Below are positions 19,651-30,638 of a DNA stretch of 35,681 nt, one piece after another. Position numbers and translations under genes: made by a program. The first letter of the stretch is position 1. Each line of letters begins with the position of its first letter. Origin of the DNA: Pholiota molesta (Eukaryota; Basidiomycota; Agaricomycetes; Agaricales; Strophariaceae); the NCBI GenBank assembly GCA_014925825.1, contig JACGCK010000350.1, positions 1 to 35,681 of the forward strand, read 5' to 3'. The notes beneath the pieces were generated by a model. The model worked only from the letters and a program-made list of their open reading frames with translations, was not told the DNA's origin and did no database searches.

Positions 19651-20170
19651 ATGTGCCGTTCAGCTGGTCACTCAGTGGTCACTGAACTTGTCGTGAATAG
19701 GATATGGATTGGCTTGTAGGAAGTGGCGCATGAAGTGGTAGCGAGACCATGAAGAGCAGGAAATGTGATGCAGATGGAAAATGGATGGAAATGCTATGGA
19801 TGGGAAGAGGAAACCCGGCGACAGCGAATCCGAGTCTCCCGCAGGCAATTGTTAGCCCGTCCGGCCCGTCACGTCGTTCTTATATCCATCGATATCTGCC
19901 GCTCTCAGATTCCATTGTCTTGTCTCGTAAGAATATTACTTGCCCTCTATTCTATTCACGCTGTCTTTACGTTCCATATTTCTACTACGTGTCTTATAAA
20001 TATCTACTTCATAGCAATACTGTTTTATATTTTGCCACCTTGCTGATCATGAAGTCGTTATGCTCAATTTTCGTATGCTATCCATGTTCCAATGTATGTT
20101 ACTGTGCAAATTCTGAATATGCAATCATGGCTTGATATAATGTTCAAGAATTCGGTATAATTTTCGGTAC
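19651..20170. other. 3' flank of P1
   Basis: Matches 32498-32720 for the first part and then diverges. AT-rich from about 19900. The last 80 bp resemble 2700-2815. No gene is supported. Confidence 0.4.
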
Positions 20171-20173
20171 GCA

Positions 20174-20460
20174 TCAATTAAATGAATACAACAACTGCAA
20201 GTACTGCCATGCCCTGGCTATTGAGCTTACCCGCGGTGTAGACTTAAGGCCAGGCGCGAGATATGCGACACAAAATGGCGCCCACAACAACACTATCAAA
20301 ACCCATGCGCCATATCGTCGTCGCGAGCTAATAGCGATACTCAGCTGCATGCTGCTAACATAGATTCCAGAAGCCACTCACCAGCGATGGTATCAACCCC
20401 TCCTTCATCACCCTCCTTATTGTCGTCGGAGTCGCAGCGCCGAGCTAGTCAAGATATCTG
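20174..20460 (-). pseudogene. N-b-like relic with Asp-rich exon
   Basis: On the minus strand an exon resembling the acidic exon of N-b (RRCDSDDN..GVDTIA) ends at a gtgagtgg donor (about 20392), and an acceptor ..cgctattag precedes an RRRYG-containing segment (about 20315). The same arrangement is seen at 34690-34800 in unit 2. The following frame is not clearly conserved. Confidence 0.35.
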
Positions 20461-20690
20461 ATAGGGTAAGCGTGCAACGACCGAAAGTATCTGAAGTAAG
20501 TTCCATTTGAGCGACCTTTCGGCGATGATCATGTCCTTGTCATCAAGTTCGTCAGCCCAAAGCTCCTACTCGGCTGGCACACCCGGGTTATCATCCCAGA
20601 TCACGATGTAGCGTCGTAATTCCTCCAACAACCCTACCATAAAATCGAAATGAATGGCCCAGATAAACGGAGATCACAGCAAGACATCCC
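20455..20690 (-). pseudogene. Minus-strand protein relic (LRRYIVIWDD)
   Basis: Read from 20690 downward, the minus strand gives about 70 residues interrupted by a single TAG: a segment with FMVGLLEELRRYIVIWDD, the stop, then ELWADELDDKDMIIAERSLK. The composition and length look like a real helical protein exon. The corresponding part of unit 2 (34820-34960) keeps only a few of these residues. Source unknown. Confidence 0.35.
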
Positions 20691-20699
20691 GGTGTTGAT

Positions 20700-20823
20700 T
20701 ATTCCAGAAAAGGGTGGGTGCAGTTTACACTCAATGTCTGAGAGCGCCCCCGGCGTGGTAAGGTCACCAGCAGCCTCGACAGAAGCGCCGAGTTCAAAAG
20801 GATCTCGACGCCCTCCCAGATGT
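20700..20823 (+). pseudogene. P2 relic: conserved exon of the M1/P1 family
   Basis: Plus-strand copy of the conserved exon: GGGTGG at the start, then SESAPGA, and the CTCCCAGAT/gtaag donor. A one-base loss relative to P1 shifts the frame in the middle. A matching copy lies at 34985-35096. No C-terminal module follows, and the same DNA is overlapped by the 3' exon of N-a on the other strand. Confidence 0.5.
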
Positions 20824-21320
20824 AAGCTGAACACGGACCAACCCTTGGATGGTATACTCGACAGGAGTCTTGCAATGGATGCGTATCAAAGCCGTCTCAC
20901 TGACACCATCGTCGTCGTCGTCGTCGTCGCGCACGGCTGCAAATACATAAGCATCCCGCTGATATAGATTGTAATTTGGAGCTACTCACTGGCGATGTTG
21001 GCGATCGCAGAACCATAGAGAGCCGAAGTCCGAGCTGGACTTTCTGGAGCGTCGAACAATACTGAGAGGTTACGATCTCGGCCGAGAGAATGTCGACGAA
21101 TGCGCGATGAGGATCGGTGAGCACGAATGCAATGACAGTGGGTTCGCCAGTGTGGAATATATTCCGTGAGCGTTGCCGTCCTGACTGCGATTTGTTGATC
21201 CATTGAAGCTGTATGCAATTTGGTCGTTGAACTCACTGCGCAAATGGATTCAACCACGCAGCGGTCGACGGTCGTGGTACGTATGGAAAGAGCCGTTACA
21301 GTCTCCTGGAAGTTGTCCGA
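20794..21320 (-). CDS. N-a: spliced gene with conserved central exon and Asp tract (hypothetical)
   Basis: Exon frames on the minus strand: about 21320-21237 (..VTALSIRTTTVDRCVVESI), 21184-20990 (exactly 65 codons, including HTGEPTVIAFVLTDPHRAFV) and a last exon to the stop at 20794 that encodes an Asp tract and GVSETALIRIHC. The first intron is 52 nt (gtgagttc..atcgcag). The second junction is uncertain: the in-frame acceptor gives only 31 nt, another gives 53 nt but shifts the frame. The central exon in unit 2 is 62 codons, with both splice sites and the frame kept. The 5' end may extend to about 21470. Function unknown. Confidence 0.5.
20909..20930. repeat. CGT/GAC trinucleotide tract in N-a
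   Basis: Seven CGT repeats on the plus strand, encoding the Asp run on the minus strand. Unit 2 has about four fewer codons at 35181-35190, the pattern expected of replication slippage. Confidence 0.7.
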
Positions 21321-21419
21321 CGTCTACATCAGAACCTTACATCTTGGGTGTTGAACGTTGGAGTGCTTCTGCGAATTCATCCGACAAATCCGTCGAAGAA
21401 AGAACTGGCTAGACTTGGT

Positions 21420-22017
21420 TTTTGGAAGATCGATACTGGGAGAAGGAGGAGACGGCGGGCAGCACGTCAGCGCCGTCAGCGCTCACTATTCAAACTCCGT
21501 TCATACATTGTAAACGGCGCTCTTCTCTATCTAACCACGCCCAACCTGATTCCTCCCCACTTGCCCTTGCGCCGAGCGCAATGCTGTCCGCGCTTGCCCT
21601 CAAGTGAGGAGAGGCCCCAGCCCTGCTGACTGCACATCCCGCTCTTTTACTGCATAGAGAACGCCGTTCTCACCGCCCTCACCGACTCACCGCACGCCCC
21701 CGTACATCCAACGTACATTTGTCCCCACGTCCGATGATGACTACCTGCCTCTCGCAACAACGAAATGCACACGCAGCACGATAAGGCCAGTAACTCATGC
21801 GGCTGTGGCCCTCATGTTAGGCCGGAAGGGAGTGGAGCAAGGTGAGGGATTTCTGCACAGGCGACTCGAGCTCACGCCTGGGCTCGTCGCCTGCTTCTGC
21901 GCTTGCTGCTGATTTACTGACCAACGATCCTTCCACCCTCTCGAAGCCGACCCACTTCAAGCTCGGCGACCTCCTTGGCGACTCGCAACGCGGATACAAT
22001 CGATGAGCAACATCGGC
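21420..22017. other. Sub-repeat A of unit 2
   Basis: Matches 1-575. It retains the GDSSSRLGSSPA / GDEPRRELESP segment at 21858-21955. A minus-strand frame (22266-21817, 149 codons) is open through the segment and includes FERVEGSLVSK followed by GDEPRRELESP. The same minus-strand order is seen in sub-repeat B (FERVERWLV, GDEPRRELESP), which slightly favours minus-strand coding in the past. Confidence 0.4.
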
Positions 22018-22690
22018 ACCGCCGCCATCCAGCGCCCAAGCTTCGCATCTGGAACAAGTATTGAAGCAAGGCGATGCTGCATGCGCGCGACTCTTCCCAG
22101 TCCTGCCAAGCTCAACGGCCACGCCGCTGCCACTGCGTCTTCCGCGACCATCGCTGGGACTACAAACACCAGTCGCAACTAGCTGAGATACCCTAGGCCC
22201 TATTTCAGCTTCGTCAGCCAAGCCGACGTCAACATTCACCTGTCCCCGTCGATGGAAGTCGTCCACCTGCTCATTTTAGCCCAATAATTAGCGCCCAGCC
22301 AACAGGCAACACCTAGCGCAGACTTTCAACGCGCGACTCTCGATACTCGACATTCCACATTCAAATGTTGAGCGCTCAATCAAATCCTCCTGGGTACTTC
22401 TTCTTCGTCATCACCATGCGCATTGTACGAGGTCTACTTTTGTTGGATCCGCCCTTCGCGCTGAACGGACGTCTATCAGGGGTGCACTATACTGCAACCG
22501 GGTCGCACCTGGCCTCAGATAAGCCTACAACTCGTTTTCCATTCATCAGAATCCTCCTCCCCGAGCCGTTCTACGCACTATCTAGTCACCTGCTCTTGGC
22601 GGAGGCATTTCTACACCCAGACAAGGCATGCTATGGTCCATGAATTTCCTCTACATCGGAATCAGAGGCGCCCCGCAGACCCACAATCAC
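22018..22690. other. Block present only in unit 2
   Basis: Unit 1 passes from ACATCGGCAC (about 579) to CTGTTCATCC, whereas unit 2 has about 0.67 kb between the same flanks. Parts resemble sub-repeat B downstream of 4140 (GCCATCCAGCGCCCA), so deletion from unit 1 is the simplest explanation. No gene is supported. Confidence 0.5.
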
Positions 22691-23485
22691 TGTTCGTCCC
22701 GGCGTCCCGATCTTGCATTTCCCCTTATTCTCGCATAGTGAGCGTTCTGTACGCATAGCGTCCGTTCACCGCGCCCCGTCCCGGGCTATACGTAGCAGCA
22801 CGACGTGCGTGCGGCCCGCAGTCCAACGCGCCGCGCCCCGTCTGTTATTCAAGGGGTTGGATTGGGACGCGGTATCCGTTTGTGTTAGCAACCGCGCCCA
22901 CCCTGGTAACGCTACTCGCGTCAGTGTATGAGATTGTGACGATGCTTGGATGGATGGACGCATACGTATTGCGCTGTGTTCGTTGGCGTTGACGCCTGAT
23001 CGACACCTCCTGGCGCTGCACGGGCGTCTGGCTGCGCATTCCTTGTCGTTGTTCGGCGGGGGTGGTCCGTGCTGTGGCTGGATTGGATTGGGGAATATAT
23101 GCAGTGGACTTGGTTCCTGCGACTGCACCTACCCTGAGTCATGGCGGTCGGCGCAGGGGTGGAGCATGCATGGTGCGCCTTGCGCGATTAGGCTGCATCG
23201 ATTGCGATTCTTCGTTGTCGCTCCTTGGGAATGCGAAATACCCTCGTCCGTTGCTCGCCCATGGCCCCCGGAAACTTCGTTGAGCTCGTCCGAGGTCCGT
23301 GAGCTGGGTGTTGGTTCGTGAGCTGGGCGTTGTTTCGTGCCTCTGGTCCTTTGCATAGCCTTAGCCTTATCTGGCTGGTGTATGCATGGCGGGACATATG
23401 TGCAGCACGTTTTCAGTGCGGGTACACAGATATCTGATAGTAAGCAAAGGCTCAAATCTGCTCACATTCAGACGCCAGCCTCGTG
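22691..23485. other. Duplicated spacer, unit 2 copy of 581-1395
   Basis: Nearly identical to unit 1 with scattered substitutions and small indels. No conserved reading frame stands out and no RNA gene is visible. Confidence 0.45.
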
Positions 23486-23489
23486 TAGA

Positions 23490-23666
23490 AATAGTCCGTA
23501 CTGCGAAGGCTCTGGGAGCCACGAGCCTTACAACTATGGAACATTAGCCAGCGGACTGAGTTTCACCGTCGACCACCTCGAATCACCCGTCGCGCGCTGT
23601 CCCTCAGCGAACATACTTACTTATCCCATGAAATGCTGCATGCCGGTGGCATGGACGACTACTTAG
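23490..23666 (+). CDS. Unit 2 copy of the hypothetical 3' exon
   Basis: Matches 2364-2540 in frame (YCEGSGSHEPYNYG ... MKCCMPVAW). The upstream exons present in unit 1 are missing because of the block difference at 1396-2371, so this copy is at best truncated. Confidence 0.3.
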   Translation, partial: NSPYCEGSGSHEPYNYGTLASGLSFTVDHLESPVARCPSANILTYPMKCCMPVAWTTT

Positions 23667-24229
23667 TACTCGACATTCGCACTTGGCTTAACTTACAGTT
23701 TTTAGCAATATATTCTCATATTTGGTATTTCGACACTTTTTCGAAGGTCAATAAGTATGCCCAATGCCTCAGTTTCGCAAAGAACGGGCTCGAAGAGCAC
23801 ACAATATCCATCTTCTTATGTATATCTCTATCACTGCAATTCCGAATGTGCGATCATAGTTCAATATAGGGTTTATATTTCCGTGATGATTTTCGGCATG
23901 CATCAATTCAACAAATAAATACTCCCATTGCAAGTATAGAGTAGTAGCCTGCGTCAACGCAATCGATGACCAGAAAGCAAAACACAAACAAGAACCTTCC
24001 AGCAATGTGCATGCCGCCGATAGCCAGCTCGTTGCGCCAATCCACCGCCTGCGAACCCGATATTGCGATCTAAGTGTTCAAAGAGCCGCAGACGCGGTAC
24101 TGTCATCTGTATGAATGGTTATTAGCTATCGAGCAAGGACCGTACCGCAGGTATTGGGAAAGCGTCAGAGGAGCCGCGGCACCGACCCGCGCTGCTCGAG
24201 AAGTAAGGGCAGGGGAACGAGTACCACGG
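23667..24229. other. AT-rich spacer, unit 2 copy of 2541-3100
   Basis: Close match to unit 1. No gene supported. Confidence 0.4.
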
Positions 24230-24640
24230 TCCTGTCCTTATCGGACCTCCTGAGCGCACATCGTCCGCCGATAGCTGTCTGTCTGAAAGGACGGTATGCA
24301 CGGTGTGGGAGGGGAATGTTCTTGTCGTGGGAGGCGACGATGGTCCGCAGGCCCAATCTGGGCATCTACACCGCTCAACGAGGACAAAGAACGCAGTGTG
24401 TGTGGACCCTGTATTCCGCAGCTATGCAAGAATGAGCCAGAGATACGGTGCAATTGCCGTATGGAGGGTTACTCACTGTTGATCCACGCTAATGACCAGC
24501 CTCGTCGTCGTCGCGCTAACGATGCATCTCAGCTGCGAGTCGCTAACATAAATAGATCGACACTACTCACCGGCAATTGTCTCTACATTTACTTCATCGT
24601 CGTCATTGTCGTCGGGATCGCAGCGTCGAGGTGGCTAAGA
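24230..24640 (-). pseudogene. N-b', unit 2 copy
   Basis: Keeps the acidic exon (DPDDNDDDE), its gtgagtag donor, the RGWSLAWI exon and its gtgagtaa donor. An indel in the last exon leads to an early stop in the frame used by unit 1, although the peptide GVDAQIGPADHRRLPRQEHS remains readable in another frame. The retained splice sites with a broken tail suggest recent decay. Confidence 0.4.
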
Positions 24641-24779
24641 CGATCTGTGGTCCAACGATCACAACAGGAGCATTTCATGCGATCCTCTGGTGATTCAATG
24701 CTTTATAGGGCGTTTGTCTGAAAGACAGGGAGAAGATACGATGGCGTTAAACGTTGAGATCCGAGGCTGGAAGAGAAGG

Positions 24780-25260
24780 GTGCTGGAGCTCGTTGGGAGT
24801 GCTAGTGATGGCCTAACGGATGGACGATGAGGGAACGGTTGCTGTCGGCCTTAGGAATTTCAAGCTCCGCCCAGATCGCAAATTGTTCACGACGCTCTCC
24901 CTCGTCTTCTCCTCTAACCAGCACTCCGCCCACGCGCCGATCCCAAAGGACAGCCTGTGCAGTGCCATCCCCACCTTCAAGTGAGAGGCTCCACTCGTAC
25001 TGTATACCTGCCTGCCTCTGGAACTACGACTTTTACACGCGGCATGGCGATACCGGTCGATCTCACATGGCTGCGCCCAATACCAGGCGCCGAATCGCCT
25101 TCGGCTCGCAACCCCACCCCATGCCAGCCCAGGAGTAGTGGGACAAGGTGAGGGATTCCACGCAGGCGACTCGAGCTCACGCCTGGGCTCTTCGCCTGTT
25201 TTTGTGCCCGCCATTGGTTTACTGACCTACCATCTTTCCACCCTCTCGAAGCCAACCATT
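24780..25260. other. Sub-repeat B of unit 2
   Basis: Matches 3660-4140 and carries the GDSSSRLGSS / EEPRRELESP segment at about 25155-25245. No intact gene. Confidence 0.4.
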
Positions 25261-26764
25261 CTTCCTCAATCTCGGCCCCCTTCCTGAGCTTGACGACGCA
25301 CAACCCGGATGCGCTCGACGAGTGCTGCCATCCAGTTCCCACGTTTCACACCCGGAGCTGGGCGCTGGAAGCAAGGCGACGTCTGTATTCACTCGGCTCC
25401 TTCCAGCTCTGCCTGAGCCAAACGTTCCGCCGTTGCTGCCGCCCCGCCCTTCGTTACCATCGCTGGCGCTCCAACCACCGGCCCCATAGCCTCTTACTCC
25501 GAGCCAACCAACCGAGATGTCCTGCCACGCCAACGTCGACCGCTGCCACTTGACAGAGTCCGTCAACCAGCTCATCTCACCCCACCATTCAAATGACGGG
25601 GCTAGGCCATGAGCACCGAGCCTCTCTAGCGATCTGTACATCCGCCGAACTTGATGGCTCGCGCGTCTGGTGCCACCTTCCAGCAGAACGTTCGGCCTCC
25701 GCGATGAGGGTGGAGCGCCGCTCAAATTACATCTGCGGGCGTCTAGCGTTTGCGCCTCTTGCCAGCGCCAACGGCGCTCGCTGATGATGATCTTGTCGGC
25801 TATTCCACCCTAAGATGGTACATCCATGCGCGCGCCGGCGTCATCTTCGGCCTCCTCTGAGGGTCGCGATTGGCGGCGTTATCCGTTTTATAGGGTGATT
25901 ATCTTATCTTCTTGAGTTGCGAACCCCGCGCGCTCTCGCCTCTCTTCTTTGGCCCTCCGAACTTGATTGCTCGCGCGTGGCTCTCTCCCGTACGTTGGGA
26001 AAGTCTGCGATGGAACTCATGATACAATCAGACGGCCTGCGGGACCGGGGACACCGCACGACAGCGCGCCTTGCTGGCAAAACGCTCCGCCTGCGACGCG
26101 AGGGCGGGACGGGGGATCCGAACTGTATCCGAGGGCGCGTCGAGGCCCTGCCCGCCGTGCCGGGCCTCGACGGCTCCGCCAACGCGTTCCGCATTCTGGC
26201 AGAGAGCGCTCTCTGATAATAAGTTTTTTATTTGCATTCCGTTCCGCCCTAACGCGGCATGTTCGTGCCGTCAACCCCGGGCAGGTTCATGCCATGCGCG
26301 GCCCCCCGTTCTGCGTCGCGATAAAGTGACGCCCAGGCCAGGCCCTTCGTCGCAGCTGTTGCGGGGTACAGGGGCGGGCCGCACTTTTCTTCTGCAAGCT
26401 ATCGGGTGCCGCGACCGTGCTTTCTTTCCCAAAGGTGTGCGGAATCGTCGCTCCGAGGAGCCAGAGCGATGATTGGTTTATCTTTTTAGGCACGACAGGA
26501 TGCCACCTACGCCCTTTCGAACTTGAAGGCTCGCGCGTGGCCGCCCGCGGTACGTGCAAGAAAGTCTGCGGTGGGAACATGATATCATCAGGGATACCAT
26601 ACGGCACATCTAGCGCGGCGCGTCGACCCCTGCCGGGCCTCGACGTCCGCCAACGCGTTTGGCCCTCCAGGGCCGCGGCACGTTCATACGCGGCCCCCGA
26701 TCTGCTCCTTGATAAAGTGACGCCCAGGCCCTTCGTTGCAATTGATGATGGGCGGAACGCACTT
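25261..26764. other. GC-rich degenerate stretch, no gene seen
   Basis: Counterpart of 4141-5600 with extra duplication: GATAAAGTGACGCCCA occurs at 26319 and 26712, and the CTTTTTAGGCACGA motif at 26483. A single TTCCACCC-TAAG-ATGG half-palindrome at 25803 may be a trace of another conserved exon of the M1/P1 family. Open frames on both strands are not conserved with unit 1. Confidence 0.4.
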
Positions 26765-27345
26765 TTAGGTACGGAAAAGCCGTGATCGGGCGCCGCGATG
26801 GTGCGTTCCCGCGGCGGTGTTCTGGATCTCAGTGCATGGGTCCGGGCGCACACCGCGTTCGGTGTGCCAGTGTGGCTCGGCGCTGGGTCCGCATTCGATG
26901 AAGGCTAGCGACTCTTTCCCCGCCTTCAGACGTGCCCTGCGCAGTGTGACCGTATCGTCCATTATCCTGGCCAGCCCGGACTGATTGAGCCATCGTTGGA
27001 AGTGGCGCATGTTCTGGGGCACTGCGTGTGGCCGCCGTGCTAACCGGCGTGTTGGCTGCTCGTCGGCGTCGCCGAATCTTCTCAGGTACGCGGCAATAGG
27101 GCTTCGGGGTCATCAGAGCGATCCGCCTCGTATTCTTCGGTGCGGCGGAATTCGACTTACAGCACGGAGTCCCTTGTGTGTCTGGGAAAGCTGTTAGCAG
27201 CACGATCAGTCTCTCAGGGTATGATGAGTTGTTCTTACATCGGGGAGTGCGAAGAGGCTGATAGGCCTCGACGCCTACGCATCAGTGGCTGGTGGAGTGA
27301 CCAGTCCCTCGAGCGCTCTCGATTTAAGTGATAAAGTTCATCACT
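26765..27345 (-). pseudogene. M0', unit 2 copy: three-exon relative of M1
   Basis: Exons on the minus strand: about 27345-27239 (conserved exon, ending CCCCGAT/gtaag), 27190-27161 (30-nt mini-exon) and 27101-26765, with introns of 48 and 54 nt. The last exon encodes an uninterrupted 111 residues including RHFQRWLNQSGLARIMDD, which may be a diverged WL(I/V)RNV module. The exon arrangement equals that of M1 (conserved exon, mini-exon, final exon). The first exon carries a one-base loss and stops, so the whole gene is probably dead. In unit 1 most of the last exon is deleted. Confidence 0.45.
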
Positions 27346-27390
27346 ACCCTGAGGTGCAGCGGTTCGTGTTGTGCCTTTACCACCGCGTAT

Positions 27391-27753
27391 TCAGCACGAT
27401 TGCGCCCCTTCGGTGTTTCGCGCCTTTCTCCCTCTTGCCAAGAAATCCGAAATGAAGCGCATCGTCTTCATCGCCTCCGTTCTCGCCTCTTCCACATCGC
27501 CTTCCTCATGGCCGACCAGTACAACGCCTGCTCCGTCGCCAAGCCGCGTTGAACATGCTCGCGCACAAGCGCCACGACGTTCACGAACGACAGCGTTACC
27601 ATCCGCTATCCGCTGGCGGTCGCAGACGTCCCTTGCGAGGGGATCGATGAGTGGAGGTCGAAGTATGCGCCGCATCTGGCCCACTTTTTCTGGAGGTGGC
27701 GGCGGGATGATGTTATCGAGTTTTCTCATTCTGGAGCAGATGGATGTGTTCAA
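27391..27753 (-). pseudogene. 5' part of M0' (Arg-rich)
   Basis: Open minus-strand frame of 120 codons upstream of the M0' conserved exon, sharing EEARTEAMKTMRFISDFLA with unit 1 (5896-6321). It may be the former first exon. The opposite strand also carries open frames in both units (MKRIVFIASVLAS), so the strand assignment is not secure. Confidence 0.3.
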
Positions 27754-27779
27754 ATTTTTTGTAGAGAGGGTAATCTGAG

Positions 27780-28340
27780 GCCCGACGACGCAATGTATTT
27801 TATGATTTCAATTGTAAAATGCATAGAAGTCCTTTAAATTATCATGTTCTCAATTTGAATGGTTATGACCAGGGTGGATATGGAAAAAATTGGAGGCATG
27901 TACGAAAATTATGCTTTGCGTCAGCCATATTGTTTCTAATTTCTAAATCAAACAGCGGTAATACATAGAGTTGAAATTGTGGGGCTATAGAATAAATAGT
28001 ACATAGAACCGTAGTGTAGTAGAGAGAATGGTATATGGATCCAAGAGCTGGGGACAGAGGAAAATAAGTACCAGGCGAGCACAACTTGACGAGTCTGAGA
28101 TATGCCCGTTCCGGCCGGTCCGCCTTCGACAGAGCCTTTTCATCTTTCCATCGATAACCATTCCGTACGCGTCCGCGTTGTATATTTCGCATCCTCGATA
28201 CCTACCTCTGCGAAATGTCCCCACTTCCTCAACTGGCAGCCCTGTGACCTATTCATGAACCGCTGGGCACTTCAAGTCAGTTCTATTCATACAGTAAGTT
28301 TCATGACTTCACTTCACATGCAATAAAGAACTAATGTACT
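27780..28340. other. AT-rich spacer, unit 2 copy
   Basis: Counterpart of 6322-6847 with several short indels. No gene. Confidence 0.4.
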
Positions 28341-29870
28341 TCAGTTTTGGGAGCGCCGGCGATGCTTGCGCTGCCGACGCCCACGCCGGCGCTCATCCAT
28401 AGACTCGTTGTATACCATCGTCTCGAATCCGTTCACCTCATCAGCCGTTACCTGATGGCGGCCCCAAAGTTCCCGTAGCACCAGAATGGCGAGCTGGGTC
28501 TCCGGAATTCTCAACAATAGTGCCGGGTGTAGCAGGTCGGATACACGTGAAGGGGTACATTGCGCACCAGCCACAGGATGGTGGCCTCCGATACTGTCCC
28601 CATTGGCGCACTGGCGCGATCCGTGGGATGAGAACTCGACGACTCGGACGACGGGGCTGGCGCCGGCGGCGAAGATGATGATGGCAATGGTGATGTCGAG
28701 CCATTGCTTTCGGGAATGGGATCCAGGTGATTCCACATGTGCTCGACGACGAGACATGCCATCCGAGGACAATGGCGGCGAGTAGCTCGCATTCGTAGCC
28801 CATGAGCTCAGGCAACGGAAGCCAAGCATCGCTAGCGATCGACTGCGCATCTGGGTCAGCAGGTGGTGCGTCTCATCCCCAACGTACCCTTGGTGGAATT
28901 ACAGTATGCGGGGTCCACGATGGCAACGACAGTCGACGCCGATGACATGGCTGCGTCGGGCATACTCCAGATGTCGGCCATCATCGACTCATACGCCATT
29001 TCCATCAGTTCGACCGCGCTGAATCCAACCTGCGGGTGGGTATTGGCCTGGTGGCTGAATGACGGCGGCTCTTCTCCGCTTGAAGTCGTCTCCAGCGATC
29101 TCGCTATCACTGGAATGTTCGCGTCGCCTGAGGGCGGCGAGCATGGCGGCGGTGGCGACTGGCCTGCTGGGCGCTCCGAGTCGTCGCCGCTGTTGAGCCA
29201 TGTCTGGCTCGCAGCATCATGCCTTTGGAGTTATCGGGTAATCAGCCTCATTTCTTTCCAGTGCGACGGAATCTGACTTACATCGACGCCTCGAATGGAG
29301 ACCATTGGGTCAGAATCGCTAGCAGTAACGATCAGTGCCTTTCTCTAGGGTGGTCTGAGTTTAACTTACATCGGAGAGCTCGTGGAGGCCCGTTGGGCCT
29401 CGACATCTCCCCCGAGGTGGCTGGTGATATGTCCAGCCCAAGTGGGCTCTCGGATTGTATGTTTGATAATTCATTCCACCTAAGATGGAACGGTCGTAGT
29501 CTGCTCGTGCGGCGGTTCCTATCCATCGATAAAATGGATAAGCTGCTATTCCTCAAACCAGATTATACCACCACTCGCCTTCATTATTCGAAGGACCCAG
29601 AGCCTGCGATGTGGGCTCGGGCGGGCGCTGCTGGGAATGGAGGCCAGGAGGTGAAGCGGTACGGTGCGCTCGGTGCGCAAGAAGCGCGTCGGGTGCCATG
29701 GGGCCGGGCGACTGCTGTATCTGTGCGTACGGGGTGTATTCTTCATCCCGATGGGGAGGCTATCCATAAATTAGGGTGCTTCTCGTTGCACTAGTGTCGG
29801 GTTCGTTCGAGGCGCGTTGGTTCGGAGAGGAGGGCATGAAGGCGATAAGAGATTTTTTCAGGGTCATTGT
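28341..29870 (-). pseudogene. M1', unit 2 copy of M1, multiple frameshifts
   Basis: All exons of M1 are recognisable: first exon from about 29876, conserved exon ending near 29365, mini-exon of 37 nt (two bases shorter than in unit 1), and the last exon down to 28341 with ILWLVRNV and the basic tail. The first exon stops after about 37 codons. The one-base loss in the conserved exon and the two-base loss in the mini-exon cancel, but further indels in the last exon (for example near 28930 and 28890) break the frame. Confidence 0.6.
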
Positions 29871-30407
29871 CATGGCCTCGCATCTTTATACCGGCTATGT
29901 TCGGTTGGCGCTTGGTGGTCCCTGCTTCATCATACGCTGCGTGGAATACTGATCTCTATCTGGTCTGCCCATGAATGACTCTACCTTCCTATGACGGTGA
30001 GCCGTTCTTGTTCTCGAGATTGTGATTTCTTTAACTTTCAGAGGCGTTCCAAGAGCGTTCTCGAAAAAAGAGTTAGTTAGCCGTGAAAACTCCCGACCAC
30101 AAGTTTTTTTGAATAAGGATCCATGTTGGTCCTCGGTCCTCTCGAATGGTCAGGTGTGAACAGGAGCCCATTTATGGCGTCCCTCTTGTATTCTTGTGAT
30201 CATTTCCAGAAGATCAACCGCCGCTTGCGCTGGGAACAGTCCGTACTTAGTCTGTCGCGTATACCAGATTTTAATTATATTGCGCTTTGCAGAGCTAAAT
30301 ATAAACTTCGACGACGTAGTCATAACCGCATACCGGCAAGGTCTCCACTGAAAACAAGGCGCCGCTGACCTGAGGCATGCGGGACCAATTTTGAACATGG
30401 AAGGATG

Positions 30408-30638
30408 TCAGATTGCATGTTCAAAAATGACTAGGAACTTATTTCTAATGGTGGTTTCGGGCGCTCTCGCATTTATTGGACCTGTGGTGTTGCGGAAAAC
30501 TCCGAGTGGCCTGCATCGAACCATGGATTCTTCCTCGATGCCTGAAATGGGTGTACGAGCAGCAATAGTACTATTATTGTCTATGATCGCAGAAGTTCGC
30601 CTATTAATCCTTACCGACTTTTGGAGTTTGCCAGTCAT
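30408..30638 (-). CDS. Small conserved frame between M1' and P1' (hypothetical)
   Basis: A 76-codon minus-strand frame (AARTPISGIEEESM, PLGVF, APETTIRNKF). The flank of the transposon in unit 1 (9520-9676) encodes a related stretch (AARTPVVGLEEEGMF, PLGV, TPETIIKN) despite many changes, which favours real coding. An intron (gtaagg..catag, about 35 nt) may lie near 30605. The transposon in unit 1 splits this frame. No family recognised. Confidence 0.35.
   Translation of the reverse strand: MTGKLQKSVRINRRTSAIIDNNSTIAARTPISGIEEESMVRCRPLGVFRNTTGPINARAPETTIRNKFLVIFEHAI
30558..30582. other. Empty target site of the Plavaka element
   Basis: Unit 2 reads TACTATTATTGTCT directly after GCAGCAATAG, aligning without gaps (three mismatches in 24 bases) to the unit 1 flanks joined over a single TA. 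This fixes the transposon borders and shows that it inserted after the unit duplicated, or sits on only one copy. Confidence 0.85.

Larger units (their letters stand above)
1..21419. repeat. Tandem unit 1 (about 13.4 kb plus an 8.0-kb transposon insertion)
   Basis: First copy of a large direct repeat. Its first bases (TTTTGGAAGATCGATACTGG) recur at about 21420, and the colinear match continues through the whole of unit 2. Relative to unit 2 it has an extra block at 1396-2371, an internal tandem duplication at 8138-9310 and the transposon at 9679-17700. It lacks the blocks 22018-22690 and about 32780-34660 and a piece of about 0.3 kb matching 26835-27150. Copy differences are mostly short indels. 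Identity was judged by eye, not computed. Confidence 0.93.

Noticed and set aside
20909..20930. Regulatory repeat or CRISPR-like array
   Set aside because: It is a simple trinucleotide run that encodes Asp in N-a; no spacers or regular longer repeats exist anywhere in the window.
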